From an uncultured Arthrobacter sp. (GTDB lineage Bacteria > Actinomycetota > Actinomycetes > Actinomycetales > Micrococcaceae), in assembly GCF_947495145.1 (NCBI RefSeq), contig NZ_CANLXP010000013.1:35828-99827 (forward strand): 64,000 nucleotides of DNA, read 5' to 3'. The notes beneath the pieces are model-generated. The model worked only from the letters and a program-made list of their open reading frames with translations. It did no database searches and had not been told where the DNA came from. The first letter of the stretch is position 1; the number at the start of each line of letters is the position of its first letter. Positions 24,833 through 34,121 of this stretch are shown here, piece by piece. A program made the position numbers and the translations under genes.

Positions 24833-25352
24833 GAGCGAGTCAATCAGTCCCACTCGCCGTACGCGCGGCGGGTATTCGCGTTGATGGTCCGGCAGAGTTC
24901 CTCGAGGTCCGTGCCCAGGTGCTCGGCCATGAACCGCACTGTGTACGGCACAGCGTAGCTGGCGTTCGGCTGCCCCCGGAACGGGTGCGGGGTGAGGAAC
25001 GGCGCATCGGTTTCGGTGAGAACCAACTGCGGATCGGCAACCTCCAGGGCGTCACGCAAGTCGCGGGCGTTCTTGAAGGTAACGGTGCCGGAGAGCGAGT
25101 CAATCAGTCCCACTCGCCGTACGCGCGGCGGGTATTCGCGTTGATGGTCCGGCAGAGCTCCTCGAGGTCCGTGCCCAGGTGCTCGGCCATGAACCGCACG
25201 GTGTACGGGACCGCGTAGCTCGCGTTCGGCTGCCCTCGGAATGGGTGCGGGGTGAGGAACGGCGCATCGGTTTCGGTGAGGATCAACTGCGTATCGGCAA
25301 CCTCCAGGGCGTCACGCAAGTCGCGGGCGTTCTTGAAGGTAACGGTGCCGGA
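24833..25352 (-). repeat. 260-bp imperfect tandem duplication of the tatD 3' end
   Basis: 24833-25092 and 25093-25352 are direct, adjacent copies, both starting gagcgagtcaatcagtccca. They differ at about 10 positions (about 96% identity, counted by eye). The period is not a multiple of three. Confidence 0.9.
24844..25092 (-). pseudogene. tatD C-terminal fragment (duplicate copy)
   Basis: This encodes the last 83 or so residues of TatD ('SGTVTFKNARDLRDALEVAD' to 'NANTRRAYGEWD') with its own stop. It aligns with the complete tatD immediately upstream, differing for example in 'VADPQLVLTETD' versus 'VADTQLILTETD'. It lacks the N-terminal metal ligands (HTH) and most of the barrel, so it is non-functional. 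A start would have to come from the junction itself (MGLIDSL). Confidence 0.85.
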
Positions 25353-26039
25353 GAAGGACATGAACCAGCCGTTCTCGTTGCAGACCCGTGCCAGGTCGGC
25401 GTCGCCGGAGAAGCAATGAAAGACCACCCGGCTGGGAGGTTCCTCCGAGCGCAGGACCTTCACGACGTCGTCGTGCGCGTCCCGGTCATGGATCTGCAGG
25501 GCAAGGTCGAGCCGGCGGGCGATGTCGAGGTGCCGGCGGAAGGAGTATTCCTGTCTCTCGCGCCCGTCCTCGCCGGTGCGGAAGTAGTCAAGGCCGGTCT
25601 CGCCGATCGCCCGGATGCGGGGGTGCTGCGCAAGCTTCTCGATCTCGGTGAGCGCGTCCTCAAGCGTGGCGGCCTCAGCGAGCACGGGCGCTTCGTTGGG
25701 GTGGATCGCCACGGCGCCCAGCAGGCGGCGGTCGCGGTCAACGGCGTCGACGGTGAACCGGGAGGACTCTACGTCCGTACCCACCTGCACCGCGAAGCCG
25801 ACGCCGACCGCCTCGGCCGCATCCATCGCGTCACGGGCGCTGACGGCAACCTGCCCGTCACGGAAATCGAGGTGCGTGTGGTTGTCCATCACGGGGTACG
25901 GAAGCGGCTCGGGAGCCGGTGGGTAGTCGAGTTTCCGGCTGCGGCCGCCCGTCTCGGGAGCGCGTGACCGGCCGGAAGGTGAGCCCTCCGCCGTCGTCTC
26001 TTCGGGGCGGTACTGGACGGGGATCGAACTGGTGCACAT
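25104..26039 (-). CDS. tatD: TatD-family metal-dependent hydrolase (DNase)
   Basis: A 311-residue TIM-barrel amidohydrolase of the TatD family (3'-5' DNA/RNA exonuclease activity is known for homologues). After an N-terminal extension of about 50 residues, motifs appear as 'VMDNHTHLDFRDG' (metal-binding HTHLD), 'AIGETGLDYFRTG' (Glu ligand), 'LALQIHDRDAHDD' (His), 'RVVFHCFSGD' (His) and 'LILTETDAPFLTPHPFRGQ' (Asp). The length is slightly above average because of the extension. A duplicated 3' fragment follows directly. In many actinobacteria tatD precedes rpfB-ksgA, but here three other genes intervene. Confidence 0.93.
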   Translation of the reverse strand: MCTSSIPVQYRPEETTAEGSPSGRSRAPETGGRSRKLDYPPAPEPLPYPVMDNHTHLDFRDGQVAVSARDAMDAAEAVGVGFAVQVGTDVESSRFTVDAVDRDRRLLGAVAIHPNEAPVLAEAATLEDALTEIEKLAQHPRIRAIGETGLDYFRTGEDGRERQEYSFRRHLDIARRLDLALQIHDRDAHDDVVKVLRSEEPPSRVVFHCFSGDADLARVCNENGWFMSFSGTVTFKNARDLRDALEVADTQLILTETDAPFLTPHPFRGQPNASYAVPYTVRFMAEHLGTDLEELCRTINANTRRAYGEWD

Positions 26040-26227
26040 GGTTCAACCCTAGACTTTCCTTGCAGCCCTCTTCCTGCGGGCCCGGGTCTGTGGAACTTTC
26101 CGCCCCGAAGTCCAGTTGTCCTAGTAGTCTTGAGCTAGTTAGCAACCGTTGCCCAGCACGTGTTCCATCGACGTTTTCCACACTGAGGTGGCTCTTCGTT
26201 CCCGGCAGCGTCTGACGGAAGGTATCG

Positions 26228-27289
26228 ATGGACGCCCACAACCAGTACGCCACCCCCAACGGCAGCACGGCGCCCGGCGCATCCGTGGGAACAAGTGCGG
26301 AAACCGTTCGCCCACCGATGACCGGTGAGACGTTCCACGACACCAGCGCGCGCATCCTGAAGTCCATCAACACGGTGATCGACGGCAAGCCCGACGCCGC
26401 CAGGCTGGCTTTGACGGTGCTGCTCGCCGAGGGGCACCTGCTGTTGGAGGACGTGCCGGGGGTTGGCAAGACGATGCTGGCGAAGACCCTGGCGCGCACC
26501 ATCGACTGCAGCGTCAACCGGATTCAGTTCACCCCGGACCTGCTGCCGTCGGACGTCACCGGCGTCTCCATCTATAACCAGGATTCCCACCGGTTCGAGT
26601 TCCGGCGTGGTCCCGTGTTCGCAAACATCGTGATCGGCGACGAGATCAACCGCGCGTCCGCCAAAACCCAGTCCTCCCTGCTTGAGTGCATGGAGGAACA
26701 CCAGGTCACGGTGGACGGCTCCACCCACCGGCTGGCCGAGCCGTTCATGGTCATCGCCACCCAGAACCCGATCGAGATGGAGGGCACGTACCCGCTGCCC
26801 GAAGCCCAGCGCGACCGCTTCATGGCCCGCATCTCCATGGGCTACCCGGACATGAGCTCTGAGATGGAGATGCTGGAAACCCACCAGTCCGTCTCGCCGC
26901 TGCGCTCCATCCAGCCGGTTGCCGGCGTCGAGGACGTCGCGGCGATGATCCGCCAGGTCCGGCAGGTGTACGTCTCCCCCGCGGTGAAGGAATACACGGT
27001 CGGAATCGGGCACGCCACCCGCCAGCACCCGCAGCTCCGGCTCGGTGCCAGCCCGCGCGGCCTGTTGCAGCTGTTGCGGGCGGCGAAGGCCGGTGCTGCG
27101 CTGGAGGGCCGGGACTTCGTGCTGCCCGACGACGTCGCTGCCGTCGCCGAAGCGGTGCTGGCACACCGGCTCATCCTGGACCGGAAGGCGCTCAGCTCCG
27201 GTGAGACGCCGTCGTCGATCATTGCCGGCGTCCTCGCCCGGGTGCCGGTGGCGCGCGACGCCGCGAGCGCGTCCTCACGAAACGGCTGA
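26228..27289 (+). CDS. MoxR-family AAA+ ATPase
   Basis: A 353-residue AAA_3 ATPase with Walker A '[16 protein letters not shown]', Walker B/sensor '[23 protein letters not shown]', '[25 protein letters not shown]' and a C-terminal lid ('[25 protein letters not shown]'). MoxR proteins act as chaperones that assemble or activate partner complexes. Here the partners are probably the DUF58 and transglutaminase membrane proteins that follow after 4 nt and in overlap. The ATG at 26228 follows 'ggaaggtatcg'. Confidence 0.94.
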   Translation: MDAHNQYATPNGSTAPGASVGTSAETVRPPMTGETFHDTSARILKSINTVIDGKPDAARLALTVLLAEGHLLLEDVPGVGKTMLAKTLARTIDCSVNRIQFTPDLLPSDVTGVSIYNQDSHRFEFRRGPVFANIVIGDEINRASAKTQSSLLECMEEHQVTVDGSTHRLAEPFMVIATQNPIEMEGTYPLPEAQRDRFMARISMGYPDMSSEMEMLETHQSVSPLRSIQPVAGVEDVAAMIRQVRQVYVSPAVKEYTVGIGHATRQHPQLRLGASPRGLLQLLRAAKAGAALEGRDFVLPDDVAAVAEAVLAHRLILDRKALSSGETPSSIIAGVLARVPVARDAASASSRNG

Positions 27290-27293
27290 CGCC

Positions 27294-28955
27294 ATGTTCC
27301 TGGTCGAGCGCCTGCCGCGGATCCTCACTGCCCGTGGGTGGGGACTGGCCGCGGCCGGTGTGCTGTCGCTGTTGTTCGCGCAGTTCCTCGGCCGGCGGGA
27401 TCTGCTCTATTTGGGCACCCTGCTGGTGCTCCTGCCGCTGGTGTCCGTGCTGGTGCTCCGGCTGGCGAAGCCGCGGTTCACCGTGCACCGAACCTTCGCA
27501 CCGCAGAGCATGGAGACCGGGTTCACCACCACGGTCACGCTATCTGTGGCCTCGGACGGGCCGCTTGGCGGTTCAGTGGTGATGCATGAGCAGCTGCCGC
27601 AGCGCTTTGGCGAGGCCCCCGAGTTCCACTTCCCTGCCCGTCATCCCACTCCCAGCGGGGTGAGTCTGTATGAGTACCGGCTGCGGTCGGCAGCGCGGGG
27701 AGTGTACGACGTCGGCCCTGTCACCGCCGGTTTCACCGACCCCTTTGGCCTGGGCGTCTCCCGGCACACCCTCGGCGGCACCGACCGGCTGGTGGTCACG
27801 CCGAGCCCGCTCGATCTGCCCTACTCTCCGCTGACCGGCGTGCGCGGGACCGACGGCAATGCCGTGACCCGGCGGAACGCCAACCCCAGCGACGACGACG
27901 TCATGACCCGCGAGTACCGCCACGGCGACCCCATGCGCCGGGTCCACTGGGCCGCGACCGCCCGGCACAACGAGCTCATGGTGCGGCAGGAGGAATCGGT
28001 CACCACCCCCGAGGCCACCCTGATCCTCGATCAGCGGCAGGCCAGTTACGGGTCGGGTTTCCTGTCCGCGTTCGCCGACCCGGACGCGGACAACGGCATG
28101 CTCTCCTCGCCCACGTTCGAGTGGGCTGTGGTTGCTTCAGTTTCCATTGCGGCGCACCTGCTGGATCGCAACTACTCACTGCGGTTCGTCGATGAAACGG
28201 GTGCGCCGGCGCTGCGGCGATCGGTGTCTGCACCGTGGCCCGACGATGAGGAGTTCTTCGGCCAGGCCGGGCTGCACGGGATTGCGCAGGGGCTGGCGGC
28301 GCTGGAGTTGCTGCCGGATCCCACGAAGCGGCCTTCGGCGACGCAGAAGCGGCGTTCGGGATCGGACGGGTCTGACTCCGCGCGGGCGGGCTCCGGTTCA
28401 GCGCGTTCGAAGTCTGGTTCGGGTTCTGGATCGCATGCGGTGCGGCGGGCCGCTAACGGCGGCTCTGCGCCGAGTGCGGAGCCGTTTGGCGATCCCATGC
28501 TGGACAAGCTGGCCGGGCTGAAGAACCGCGGGCCGCTGATCGCCCTGCTCGGTGCCATCAGTGAGGCTGAGGCCCGTGAATTGGGGCCGGCGGCAGAGTA
28601 CGGTTCGCAGTCCCTAGCCATTTTGGTCAGCGAGCGTCCGCGAGACCTGCACGCTGTGATGGACGTGCTCCGCGGTGCCGGCTGGCACGTTGTGGCGGTA
28701 AGTCCGAACGCGTCCGTCGCGTCCGCCTGGGCGCACTTCGATACGCCGTCCGCCACGGTGACTTCGTCCACCGCGAAGACGACGTTCGGCTCCGGGTCTG
28801 GGTCCGGGTCCGGCTCTCGCTCTGGGTCTGGATCCGCTTCTGTTGGTTCAGCCGGGTCTGATGATTCAGCCGGTTCTGTCGGGTCCGTCGGTTCATCAGG
28901 TTCTGTCGGGTCCGTCGGTTCATCAGGTTCTGTCGGTTCAGGAGCGCACGCATGA
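27294..28955 (+). CDS. DUF58 membrane protein with Ser/Gly-rich repeat tail
   Basis: A protein of about 553 residues. Two N-terminal TM segments ('GLAAAGVLSLLFAQFLG', 'LLYLGTLLVLLPLVSVLVL') precede a DUF58 domain with the characteristic 'VMTREYRHGDPMRRVHWAATARHNELMVRQEE'. The ATG at 27294 lies 4 nt after the MoxR stop. The track's 27045 start is a frame artefact. The middle (about 355-395) and the last 60 residues are S/G-rich. The tail carries 27-bp repeats encoding GSVGSVGSS-like units that are dispensable-looking. The gene overlaps the downstream transglutaminase by 4 nt (ATGA). It is probably part of a MoxR-regulated envelope complex. Confidence 0.9.
   Translation: MFLVERLPRILTARGWGLAAAGVLSLLFAQFLGRRDLLYLGTLLVLLPLVSVLVLRLAKPRFTVHRTFAPQSMETGFTTTVTLSVASDGPLGGSVVMHEQLPQRFGEAPEFHFPARHPTPSGVSLYEYRLRSAARGVYDVGPVTAGFTDPFGLGVSRHTLGGTDRLVVTPSPLDLPYSPLTGVRGTDGNAVTRRNANPSDDDVMTREYRHGDPMRRVHWAATARHNELMVRQEESVTTPEATLILDQRQASYGSGFLSAFADPDADNGMLSSPTFEWAVVASVSIAAHLLDRNYSLRFVDETGAPALRRSVSAPWPDDEEFFGQAGLHGIAQGLAALELLPDPTKRPSATQKRRSGSDGSDSARAGSGSARSKSGSGSGSHAVRRAANGGSAPSAEPFGDPMLDKLAGLKNRGPLIALLGAISEAEARELGPAAEYGSQSLAILVSERPRDLHAVMDVLRGAGWHVVAVSPNASVASAWAHFDTPSATVTSSTAKTTFGSGSGSGSGSRSGSGSASVGSAGSDDSAGSVGSVGSSGSVGSVGSSGSVGSGAHA
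28872..28937 (+). repeat. 27-bp coding minisatellite at the DUF58 C-terminus
   Basis: ggttctgtcgggtccgtcgg + ttcatca is repeated twice in exact tandem (28872-28898, 28899-28925), followed by a partial third copy. Confidence 0.8.
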
Positions 28956-31420
28956 CCGCCACCCTTTCGCGGCCAGCCAGCAGCAGCGGGCAGGCACAGC
29001 GGGTTCTTCCCAACCGGCCGGACGCTCCGCGACGGAGCTACTGGCACCTGCTGGTTAGCGCGGCGTCGTTCGCTGCGGTGATGCTGACGTCGGTCAGTCT
29101 GTCCGGAGTAATTTTCGGGTGGACCTGGTTCACGCCCGTGCTGGTGACCGTGGGAACGGTCCTGTTCTTCATGGCACTGACGCGGGCTTCCCCCCTGCCC
29201 TCGTATTTCGCTCCCCTGGTCGGCGTCATTGCCTTGGCTGGTTCGTTGATCTGGCAGTTCTTTCCGTCGCAGAGCACCCTTGGTGTCTTTCCGGGTGACG
29301 GCTTCATCGGCCGGCTGACCATCCTGCTGGGACACGCCGAGAATACTGTGGTGTCGCAGGTGGCGCCGGTGCTGCCAACTGCCGGGCTGTTCCTAGTGGT
29401 GTGTGCAGGTGTCGGGCTCATTGCGATCCTCGTCGACACCCTAGCCAATTCTCTTCGGATGCCGGCCACCGCCGGACTGGCGCTGCTGGCAGTTCTGGTG
29501 GTTCCCGCCGTCGTACGCATCAACAGTGTGGGTGTGCCGTCCTTCATCGCCGCGGTGGCTGGGTTTTTACTGCTGCTGGGTTGTGCTCACTGGCGGGAGG
29601 CGCGGTGGGAGTCGGCGTCGTCGGGCGAACTGTCGGGTGCCCATCTGTCTCGGGGTCTGACGATCGGGGCGCTGGCACTGGGCATCGCCGTCGTGCTTCC
29701 CCTGGCTATTCCCGGTTTCAACTCGGGAGCCTTTCCGCAGGGTGCGCGGGTGAACCTGTGGGGAACGGCGACGGGGCTTAATCCGATCGTCACGCTCGGC
29801 AACGACCTGCGGAATCCGAACGGTTTCGGGCGGATCGTGTACTCCACCACCTCCGATGATCCCCTGTACCTGAGGTCGGTCACACTGGAGGATTTCAGCG
29901 GTCAGCGGTGGGAGCCCGATCAGCGGCTGGGCCAGCGGGTGGCGGGCGTGGAGGAGTTATCCTCGGACAGCCAGCCCTTCGAGGCGACCACGCTCACCCG
30001 GATCAGCACCGACAGCTTCACGAGCCCGTGGCTGCTGGCGCCGTACGCTCCGGTGTCCATCGAAGGCTTGAACGGTCGGTGGGCCTATGATCCGGGAACC
30101 CTCAGCATCCTCGCGATCGACGGCGGGTCCACCGCGCAGCAGGAGTATCTGGTGCGCAGCGCCGAGCCGGTGCTCACCCGCGAACGGCTCCAGGCCATCC
30201 CGGCGGCGGATCCCGATTCAGTGCCGGAGCAGTTCCTCGCCCTTCCCGATTCGATGCCGGGCATCATCGGTGAGACAACTGCGGCGGTGACCGAGGGCAT
30301 CACCAACCCGTACGACCAGGCGATCGCCATCCAACAGTTCCTGCGCGGGCCGTCGTTTGTGTATTCGGTGGACGCTCCGGTGGACGGCGGTTACGACGGC
30401 AACAGCCTGGACGTGATGGCGCGTTTCCTCGAGTCGAAATCCGGGTACTGCGTGCACTATGCCGGGACCATGGCAGTGATGGCCAGGCAGGCGGGAATCC
30501 CGAGTCGGGTGGCTGTGGGCTACTCTCCCGGGACGCCGACCGGCGAGGTGTCACGTGGCCCGAACGGTGAACGGTTCACCGAATACTCGGTCAATTCCAA
30601 AGACGCACATGCGTGGCCCGAGCTGTACTTCGAGGGCGTCGGTTGGGTGCGGTTTGAGCCTACGCCGTCCCGAGGGTCCGTCCCCGAATACGCGTTCTCG
30701 ACCGTTGTGCCCACCGGCCCCGTGCCGGATGAAGGCAACCTGAACCCGGACGCTCTTCCGGTGGCACCGTCCACCGCGACTCCTTCTCCGCAGGCCGAGG
30801 AGGAAGAGTCAGCGCAGGCGGTGCAGGAAAGCGCGGAGCGGAGTTCGATGCTCGGTGTCATCCTCGGCGTGCTCGTGGTGTTGCTCGCGTTGATGCCGAT
30901 GGCGTGGCGGTCGTTGCGGACTGGGCGCCGTCGTCGTGCGGTGACTGCCAACGCCGCAGGTGTGGGGGCTGCGACGGTGGCGTGGGCTGAGACGGTCGAG
31001 CTGGCTGCCGACTACGGCATTCCGCCCCTATCCACCGACACTCCGCGGACGTTCGAGCAGCGGTTGCGGGTTGGCTTCGCCACTGAATCTACGAGCGGGG
31101 TTTCTGCGGGTCAGCGGTCTGCGGGTTTGGCGCCTCCGGTCCAGGGCCACGCGTCTCCGGTCCAGAGCCACGCGTCTCCAACGGAGGCGCTATCGCGGCT
31201 ACGACGCGCCTATGAGGAAGAGGAATACTCCGAGTTCGCGGTCTCCGGGGCGGAAGCCCGCTCGACAAACGACTGGGATGACGTTCAGTCCGTCGCCGAC
31301 GCGCTGCACAAGTCCGCGACGCTTCCCGCTCGGATTCGGGCCCGGTTCTGGCCGCGCTCGCTGTGGCAGCCGTTCGGGGCGCAGCGCAGCGAAGAAGTTG
31401 CCCCCGCCACCACCCGTTGA
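28952..31420 (+). CDS. TgpA-like transglutaminase membrane protein
   Basis: An 822-residue protein. Six or seven TM segments occupy about residues 25-245. A periplasmic DUF3488/transglutaminase-like domain follows (catalytic Cys in 'SKSGYCVHYAGTMAVMARQAGIPSRVAVGYS', His in 'DAHAWPELYFEGVGWVRFEPTPS'). A further TM lies near 625 ('MLGVILGVLVVLLALMPMAW'), then a cytosolic tail containing two 'SPVQ.HAS' repeats. The overlap with DUF58 and the MoxR context match the widespread moxR-DUF58-tgpA operon of unknown envelope function. A palindrome 3' of the gene serves as terminator. Confidence 0.9.
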   Translation: MTATLSRPASSSGQAQRVLPNRPDAPRRSYWHLLVSAASFAAVMLTSVSLSGVIFGWTWFTPVLVTVGTVLFFMALTRASPLPSYFAPLVGVIALAGSLIWQFFPSQSTLGVFPGDGFIGRLTILLGHAENTVVSQVAPVLPTAGLFLVVCAGVGLIAILVDTLANSLRMPATAGLALLAVLVVPAVVRINSVGVPSFIAAVAGFLLLLGCAHWREARWESASSGELSGAHLSRGLTIGALALGIAVVLPLAIPGFNSGAFPQGARVNLWGTATGLNPIVTLGNDLRNPNGFGRIVYSTTSDDPLYLRSVTLEDFSGQRWEPDQRLGQRVAGVEELSSDSQPFEATTLTRISTDSFTSPWLLAPYAPVSIEGLNGRWAYDPGTLSILAIDGGSTAQQEYLVRSAEPVLTRERLQAIPAADPDSVPEQFLALPDSMPGIIGETTAAVTEGITNPYDQAIAIQQFLRGPSFVYSVDAPVDGGYDGNSLDVMARFLESKSGYCVHYAGTMAVMARQAGIPSRVAVGYSPGTPTGEVSRGPNGERFTEYSVNSKDAHAWPELYFEGVGWVRFEPTPSRGSVPEYAFSTVVPTGPVPDEGNLNPDALPVAPSTATPSPQAEEEESAQAVQESAERSSMLGVILGVLVVLLALMPMAWRSLRTGRRRRAVTANAAGVGAATVAWAETVELAADYGIPPLSTDTPRTFEQRLRVGFATESTSGVSAGQRSAGLAPPVQGHASPVQSHASPTEALSRLRRAYEEEEYSEFAVSGAEARSTNDWDDVQSVADALHKSATLPARIRARFWPRSLWQPFGAQRSEEVAPATTR

Positions 31421-31422
31421 TT

Positions 31423-31470
31423 TGGCAGGACACGCCCCTTATGGAGCCCCAAAAGGGGTGTGTCCTGCCA
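31423..31470. terminator. Bidirectional palindromic terminator/interspersed repeat
   Basis: tggcaggacacgcccctt pairs with aaggggtgtgtcctgcca (18 bp, one G:U) around a 12-nt loop, between the convergent tgpA-like and gabD genes. The left arm recurs at 63897-63917, so the element belongs to a repeated palindrome family. Confidence 0.8.
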
Positions 31471-31486
31471 ACTCACGGGTGGGGTC

Positions 31487-32968
31487 TCAGCTCGCGGTCG
31501 GGTCTGCGATGCCCACGTACTGCGTGTACAGGTACTCCTCGATGCCCTCGTACCCGCCTTCACGGCCGAGCCCCGACTGCTTCACGCCGCCGAACGGAGC
31601 CGCCGCGTTCGAGATGACGCCCGCATTGAGGCCAAGCATGCCCGTGTCCAGCCGCTCACCCATCCGCAGCCCGCGGTTCAGGTCGCGGGTGAAAACGTAC
31701 GCCACGAGTCCGTACTCGGTGTTGTTGGCCAGCCGGACGGCGTCGTCCTCGGTGGAGAAGGTGACAATCGGCGCTACCGGGCCGAAGATTTCCTCCTGCA
31801 GGATCCGGGAACCGGACTGCACATCCGTGAGGACCGTCGCCGGGTAGAAGTAGCCGGGGCCGTCCATCGGTGAGCCGCCAGAGAGGACCTGAGCGCCGTC
31901 GTCGACCGCCTCCTTCACCAGGGAGTGCACGTTGTCGCGGCTCTTGCCGTCGATCAGCGGGCCCAGCTTCGAGCTGTCCTCCGTGCCGCGGCCCGGGGTG
32001 ACGTCCTTCATGCGGGCGGCGAGCTTGTCGGCGAAGTCCTTGGCGACGGACTCGTGCACGATGAACCGGTTAGCTGCGGTGCAGGCCTCGCCCATGTTGC
32101 GCAGCTTGGCGGCCATGGCGCCCTCGACTGCCTTGTCCAGGTCAGCGTCCTCGAAGACCAGGAACGGTGCGTTGCCGCCGAGCTCCATCGAGGTGCGCAG
32201 GACGTTTTTAGAGGCGTCGGCCAGCAGGCGGCGACCAACCGGCGTCGAGCCCGTGAAGGAGAGTTTGCGCAAGCGGCTGTCGTTGATGAGGGGTCCGGTG
32301 ACGCCGCCCGCGTCGGAGGTGTGGACGATGTTGAGTACGCCTGCGGGCAGGCCTGCCTCTTCGAGGACCTTGGCAAACAACGACGACGTCAGCGGAGTCA
32401 GGTTTGCAGGCTTCAGCACCATGGTGCAGCCGGCGGCGACTGCGGGGGCGATCTTGCGCGTTGCCATCGCGAGCGGGAAGTTCCACGGGGTGATGAGCAG
32501 GCACGGGCCGACGGGCTTCTTGTTGACCAGGATGCGCGACTTGCCGTCCGGAGCTGTGGAGTAGCGGCCGGACATGCGAACGGCTTCCTCGGAGAACCAG
32601 CGGAGGAACTCGGCGCCGTACGTGACCTCGCCTCTGGCTTCGGCGAGGGGCTTGCCCATTTCCAGGGTCATGAGGAGGGCGAAGTCGTCGGCGCGTTCGG
32701 TGACGAGTTCGAAGGCGCGGCGCAGGATTTCGCCGCGCTCGCGGGGTGCGGTCTTGGCCCACGCGTCCTGTGCGGCGACGGCGGCGTCGAGGGCGGCCTT
32801 GCCGTCTTCCGGGCTGGCGTCGGCGATGGTGAGCAGCGTCTTGCCTGTGGCCGGGTCCTCGACGTCGAACGTTTTGCCGTTCGACGCGTCGCGCCACTCG
32901 CCGCCGATCAGCAGACCGGTGGGGACCGAGGACAGAAGGTCTTGTTCGCGCTGGGCGGTGATAGTCAT
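31487..32968 (-). CDS. gabD: Succinate-semialdehyde dehydrogenase
   Basis: A 493-residue aldehyde dehydrogenase (GabD-like) that oxidises succinate semialdehyde to succinate, the last step of GABA degradation. Motifs include 'PWNFPLAMATRKIAPAVAAGCTMVLKPA', 'FTGSTPVGRRLLADAS', the catalytic 'MELGGNAPFLVFEDAD' (Glu) and 'NMGEACTAANRFIVH' (Cys in the Cys-Thr context, as in SSADH), and 'EEIFGPVAPIVTFSTEDDAVRLANNTEYGL'. Length is normal. Neighbours are unrelated, so the operon context does not confirm the substrate. Confidence 0.9.
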   Translation of the reverse strand: MTITAQREQDLLSSVPTGLLIGGEWRDASNGKTFDVEDPATGKTLLTIADASPEDGKAALDAAVAAQDAWAKTAPRERGEILRRAFELVTERADDFALLMTLEMGKPLAEARGEVTYGAEFLRWFSEEAVRMSGRYSTAPDGKSRILVNKKPVGPCLLITPWNFPLAMATRKIAPAVAAGCTMVLKPANLTPLTSSLFAKVLEEAGLPAGVLNIVHTSDAGGVTGPLINDSRLRKLSFTGSTPVGRRLLADASKNVLRTSMELGGNAPFLVFEDADLDKAVEGAMAAKLRNMGEACTAANRFIVHESVAKDFADKLAARMKDVTPGRGTEDSSKLGPLIDGKSRDNVHSLVKEAVDDGAQVLSGGSPMDGPGYFYPATVLTDVQSGSRILQEEIFGPVAPIVTFSTEDDAVRLANNTEYGLVAYVFTRDLNRGLRMGERLDTGMLGLNAGVISNAAAPFGGVKQSGLGREGGYEGIEEYLYTQYVGIADPTAS

Positions 32969-33103
32969 CCGGGAGCCTTTTCGATCGACGGGTACTTCTC
33001 GTGTGTTCCGGCTCTCACGCTAGTGCGGCGTTTTGGGGCCTGTCCATACAAATCTGCACCACGGGTTCCCGGATCCGCTGTTGCAGTGCACAGCCGCTTG
33101 GCT

Positions 33104-34012
33104 CTACGTCCTTGCGGCCACCACCGCGGCGTACAGCTCGCGCTTGCTGATTCTCTTGTCCTCGGCGACGGCAGCCACAGCCTCTTTGAGCCGGAGCCCC
33201 TGGCTCATCAGCTCGTTGACTGCGTGGACGTGGTCTTCCGGTGCACTCGCCTGATCTTCCGGTGCACCGCCGACGACGACGGCGATCTCCCCCCGGACCT
33301 CCTTGCCTTCCACCCACTCAAGCAGGTGCTGCAGCGGCCCGCGGATCACCTCTTCGTAGCGTTTGGTGAGTTCGCGGGTAATGCAGGCGGGCCTCTCGGG
33401 ACCGAATTCCTGGTGCAGCGCTCGCGTCATGGCTTCGAGCCGGTGAGGTGCCTCGAAGAACACCATGGTGCGGCGTTCTGTGCGCAGTTCGGCCAGGCGT
33501 GCGGCGCGTTCGCCGGTTTTGCGGGGAAGGAACCCCTCGAAGCAGAAGCGGTCAGTGGGCAGGCCGGACAGGGCGAGGGCGGTCAGTACTGCGGACGGTC
33601 CGGGGGCCACGGTCACGGTGATGCCGCGTTCGGCTGCGGCTTCGACGAGCCGGAAGCCGGGGTCAGAAACCGACGGCATGCCCGCGTCGGTCACCAGCAG
33701 CAGGGTTGCGCCAGCCTGCACGAGATCCAGCAGCTCGGGCGTGCGGGAGGCTTCATTGTGCTCGTGGTAGCTGAGCGTCCTGCCTCGGGGTGTCACCTCG
33801 AGTGAGCGGATGAGCCGTTGCAGGCGACGGGTGTCTTCAGCGGCGATAATGTCCGCGGATTCGAGGAGGGACACCAGCCGGAACGTTGCGTCGCCCATGT
33901 TTCCGATCGGGGTTGCGGCCAGCACGATGCTGCCGTTTCCCGCTGTAGCGGCATCGGGGAGGAGGTTTTCGGACAGGAGGCTGCCGCCGTCGTCGTCGAT
34001 TTCTTCCGTCAC
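33104..34012 (-). CDS. rsmI: 16S rRNA (cytidine-1402-2'-O)-methyltransferase RsmI
   Basis: A 302-residue SAM-dependent methyltransferase of the tetrapyrrole-methylase fold that modifies C1402 in 16S rRNA and stabilises the decoding site. Motifs: 'VLAATPIGNMGDATFRLVSLLESADIIAAEDTR', 'LSYHEHNEASR', 'VTDAGMPSVSDPGFRLVEAA', 'VAPGPSAVLTALALSGLPTDRFCFEGFLPRK'. An extended N-terminus of about 25 residues is plausible. The gene is divergent from pmt with a 109-bp spacer that includes short tandem 'ttccgtcactggg' copies. Confidence 0.95.
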   Translation of the reverse strand: MTEEIDDDGGSLLSENLLPDAATAGNGSIVLAATPIGNMGDATFRLVSLLESADIIAAEDTRRLQRLIRSLEVTPRGRTLSYHEHNEASRTPELLDLVQAGATLLLVTDAGMPSVSDPGFRLVEAAAERGITVTVAPGPSAVLTALALSGLPTDRFCFEGFLPRKTGERAARLAELRTERRTMVFFEAPHRLEAMTRALHQEFGPERPACITRELTKRYEEVIRGPLQHLLEWVEGKEVRGEIAVVVGGAPEDQASAPEDHVHAVNELMSQGLRLKEAVAAVAEDKRISKRELYAAVVAART

Positions 34013-34121
34013 TGGGTTTCCGTCACTGGGTTTCTTCCGTCACTGGTTCAGCCTAGTTGGTTTTGTCCCCGGTGTTCGGGCCGCTCACGGAACTGTCAGG
34101 GCTGCTCGGTACGATGATTCA

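Noticed and set aside
24844-25113. A second complete tatD gene
   Set aside because: Only the C-terminal quarter is present, without the metal-binding N-terminal motifs.
28172-29335. 387-aa minus-strand ORF with DPTEPDEP repeats
   Set aside because: Antisense of the DUF58 Ser/Gly repeat tail and the start of the transglutaminase gene.
31925-33805. 626-aa plus-strand ORF
   Set aside because: Shadow of gabD and rsmI in the reverse frame; low-complexity composition with no family match.
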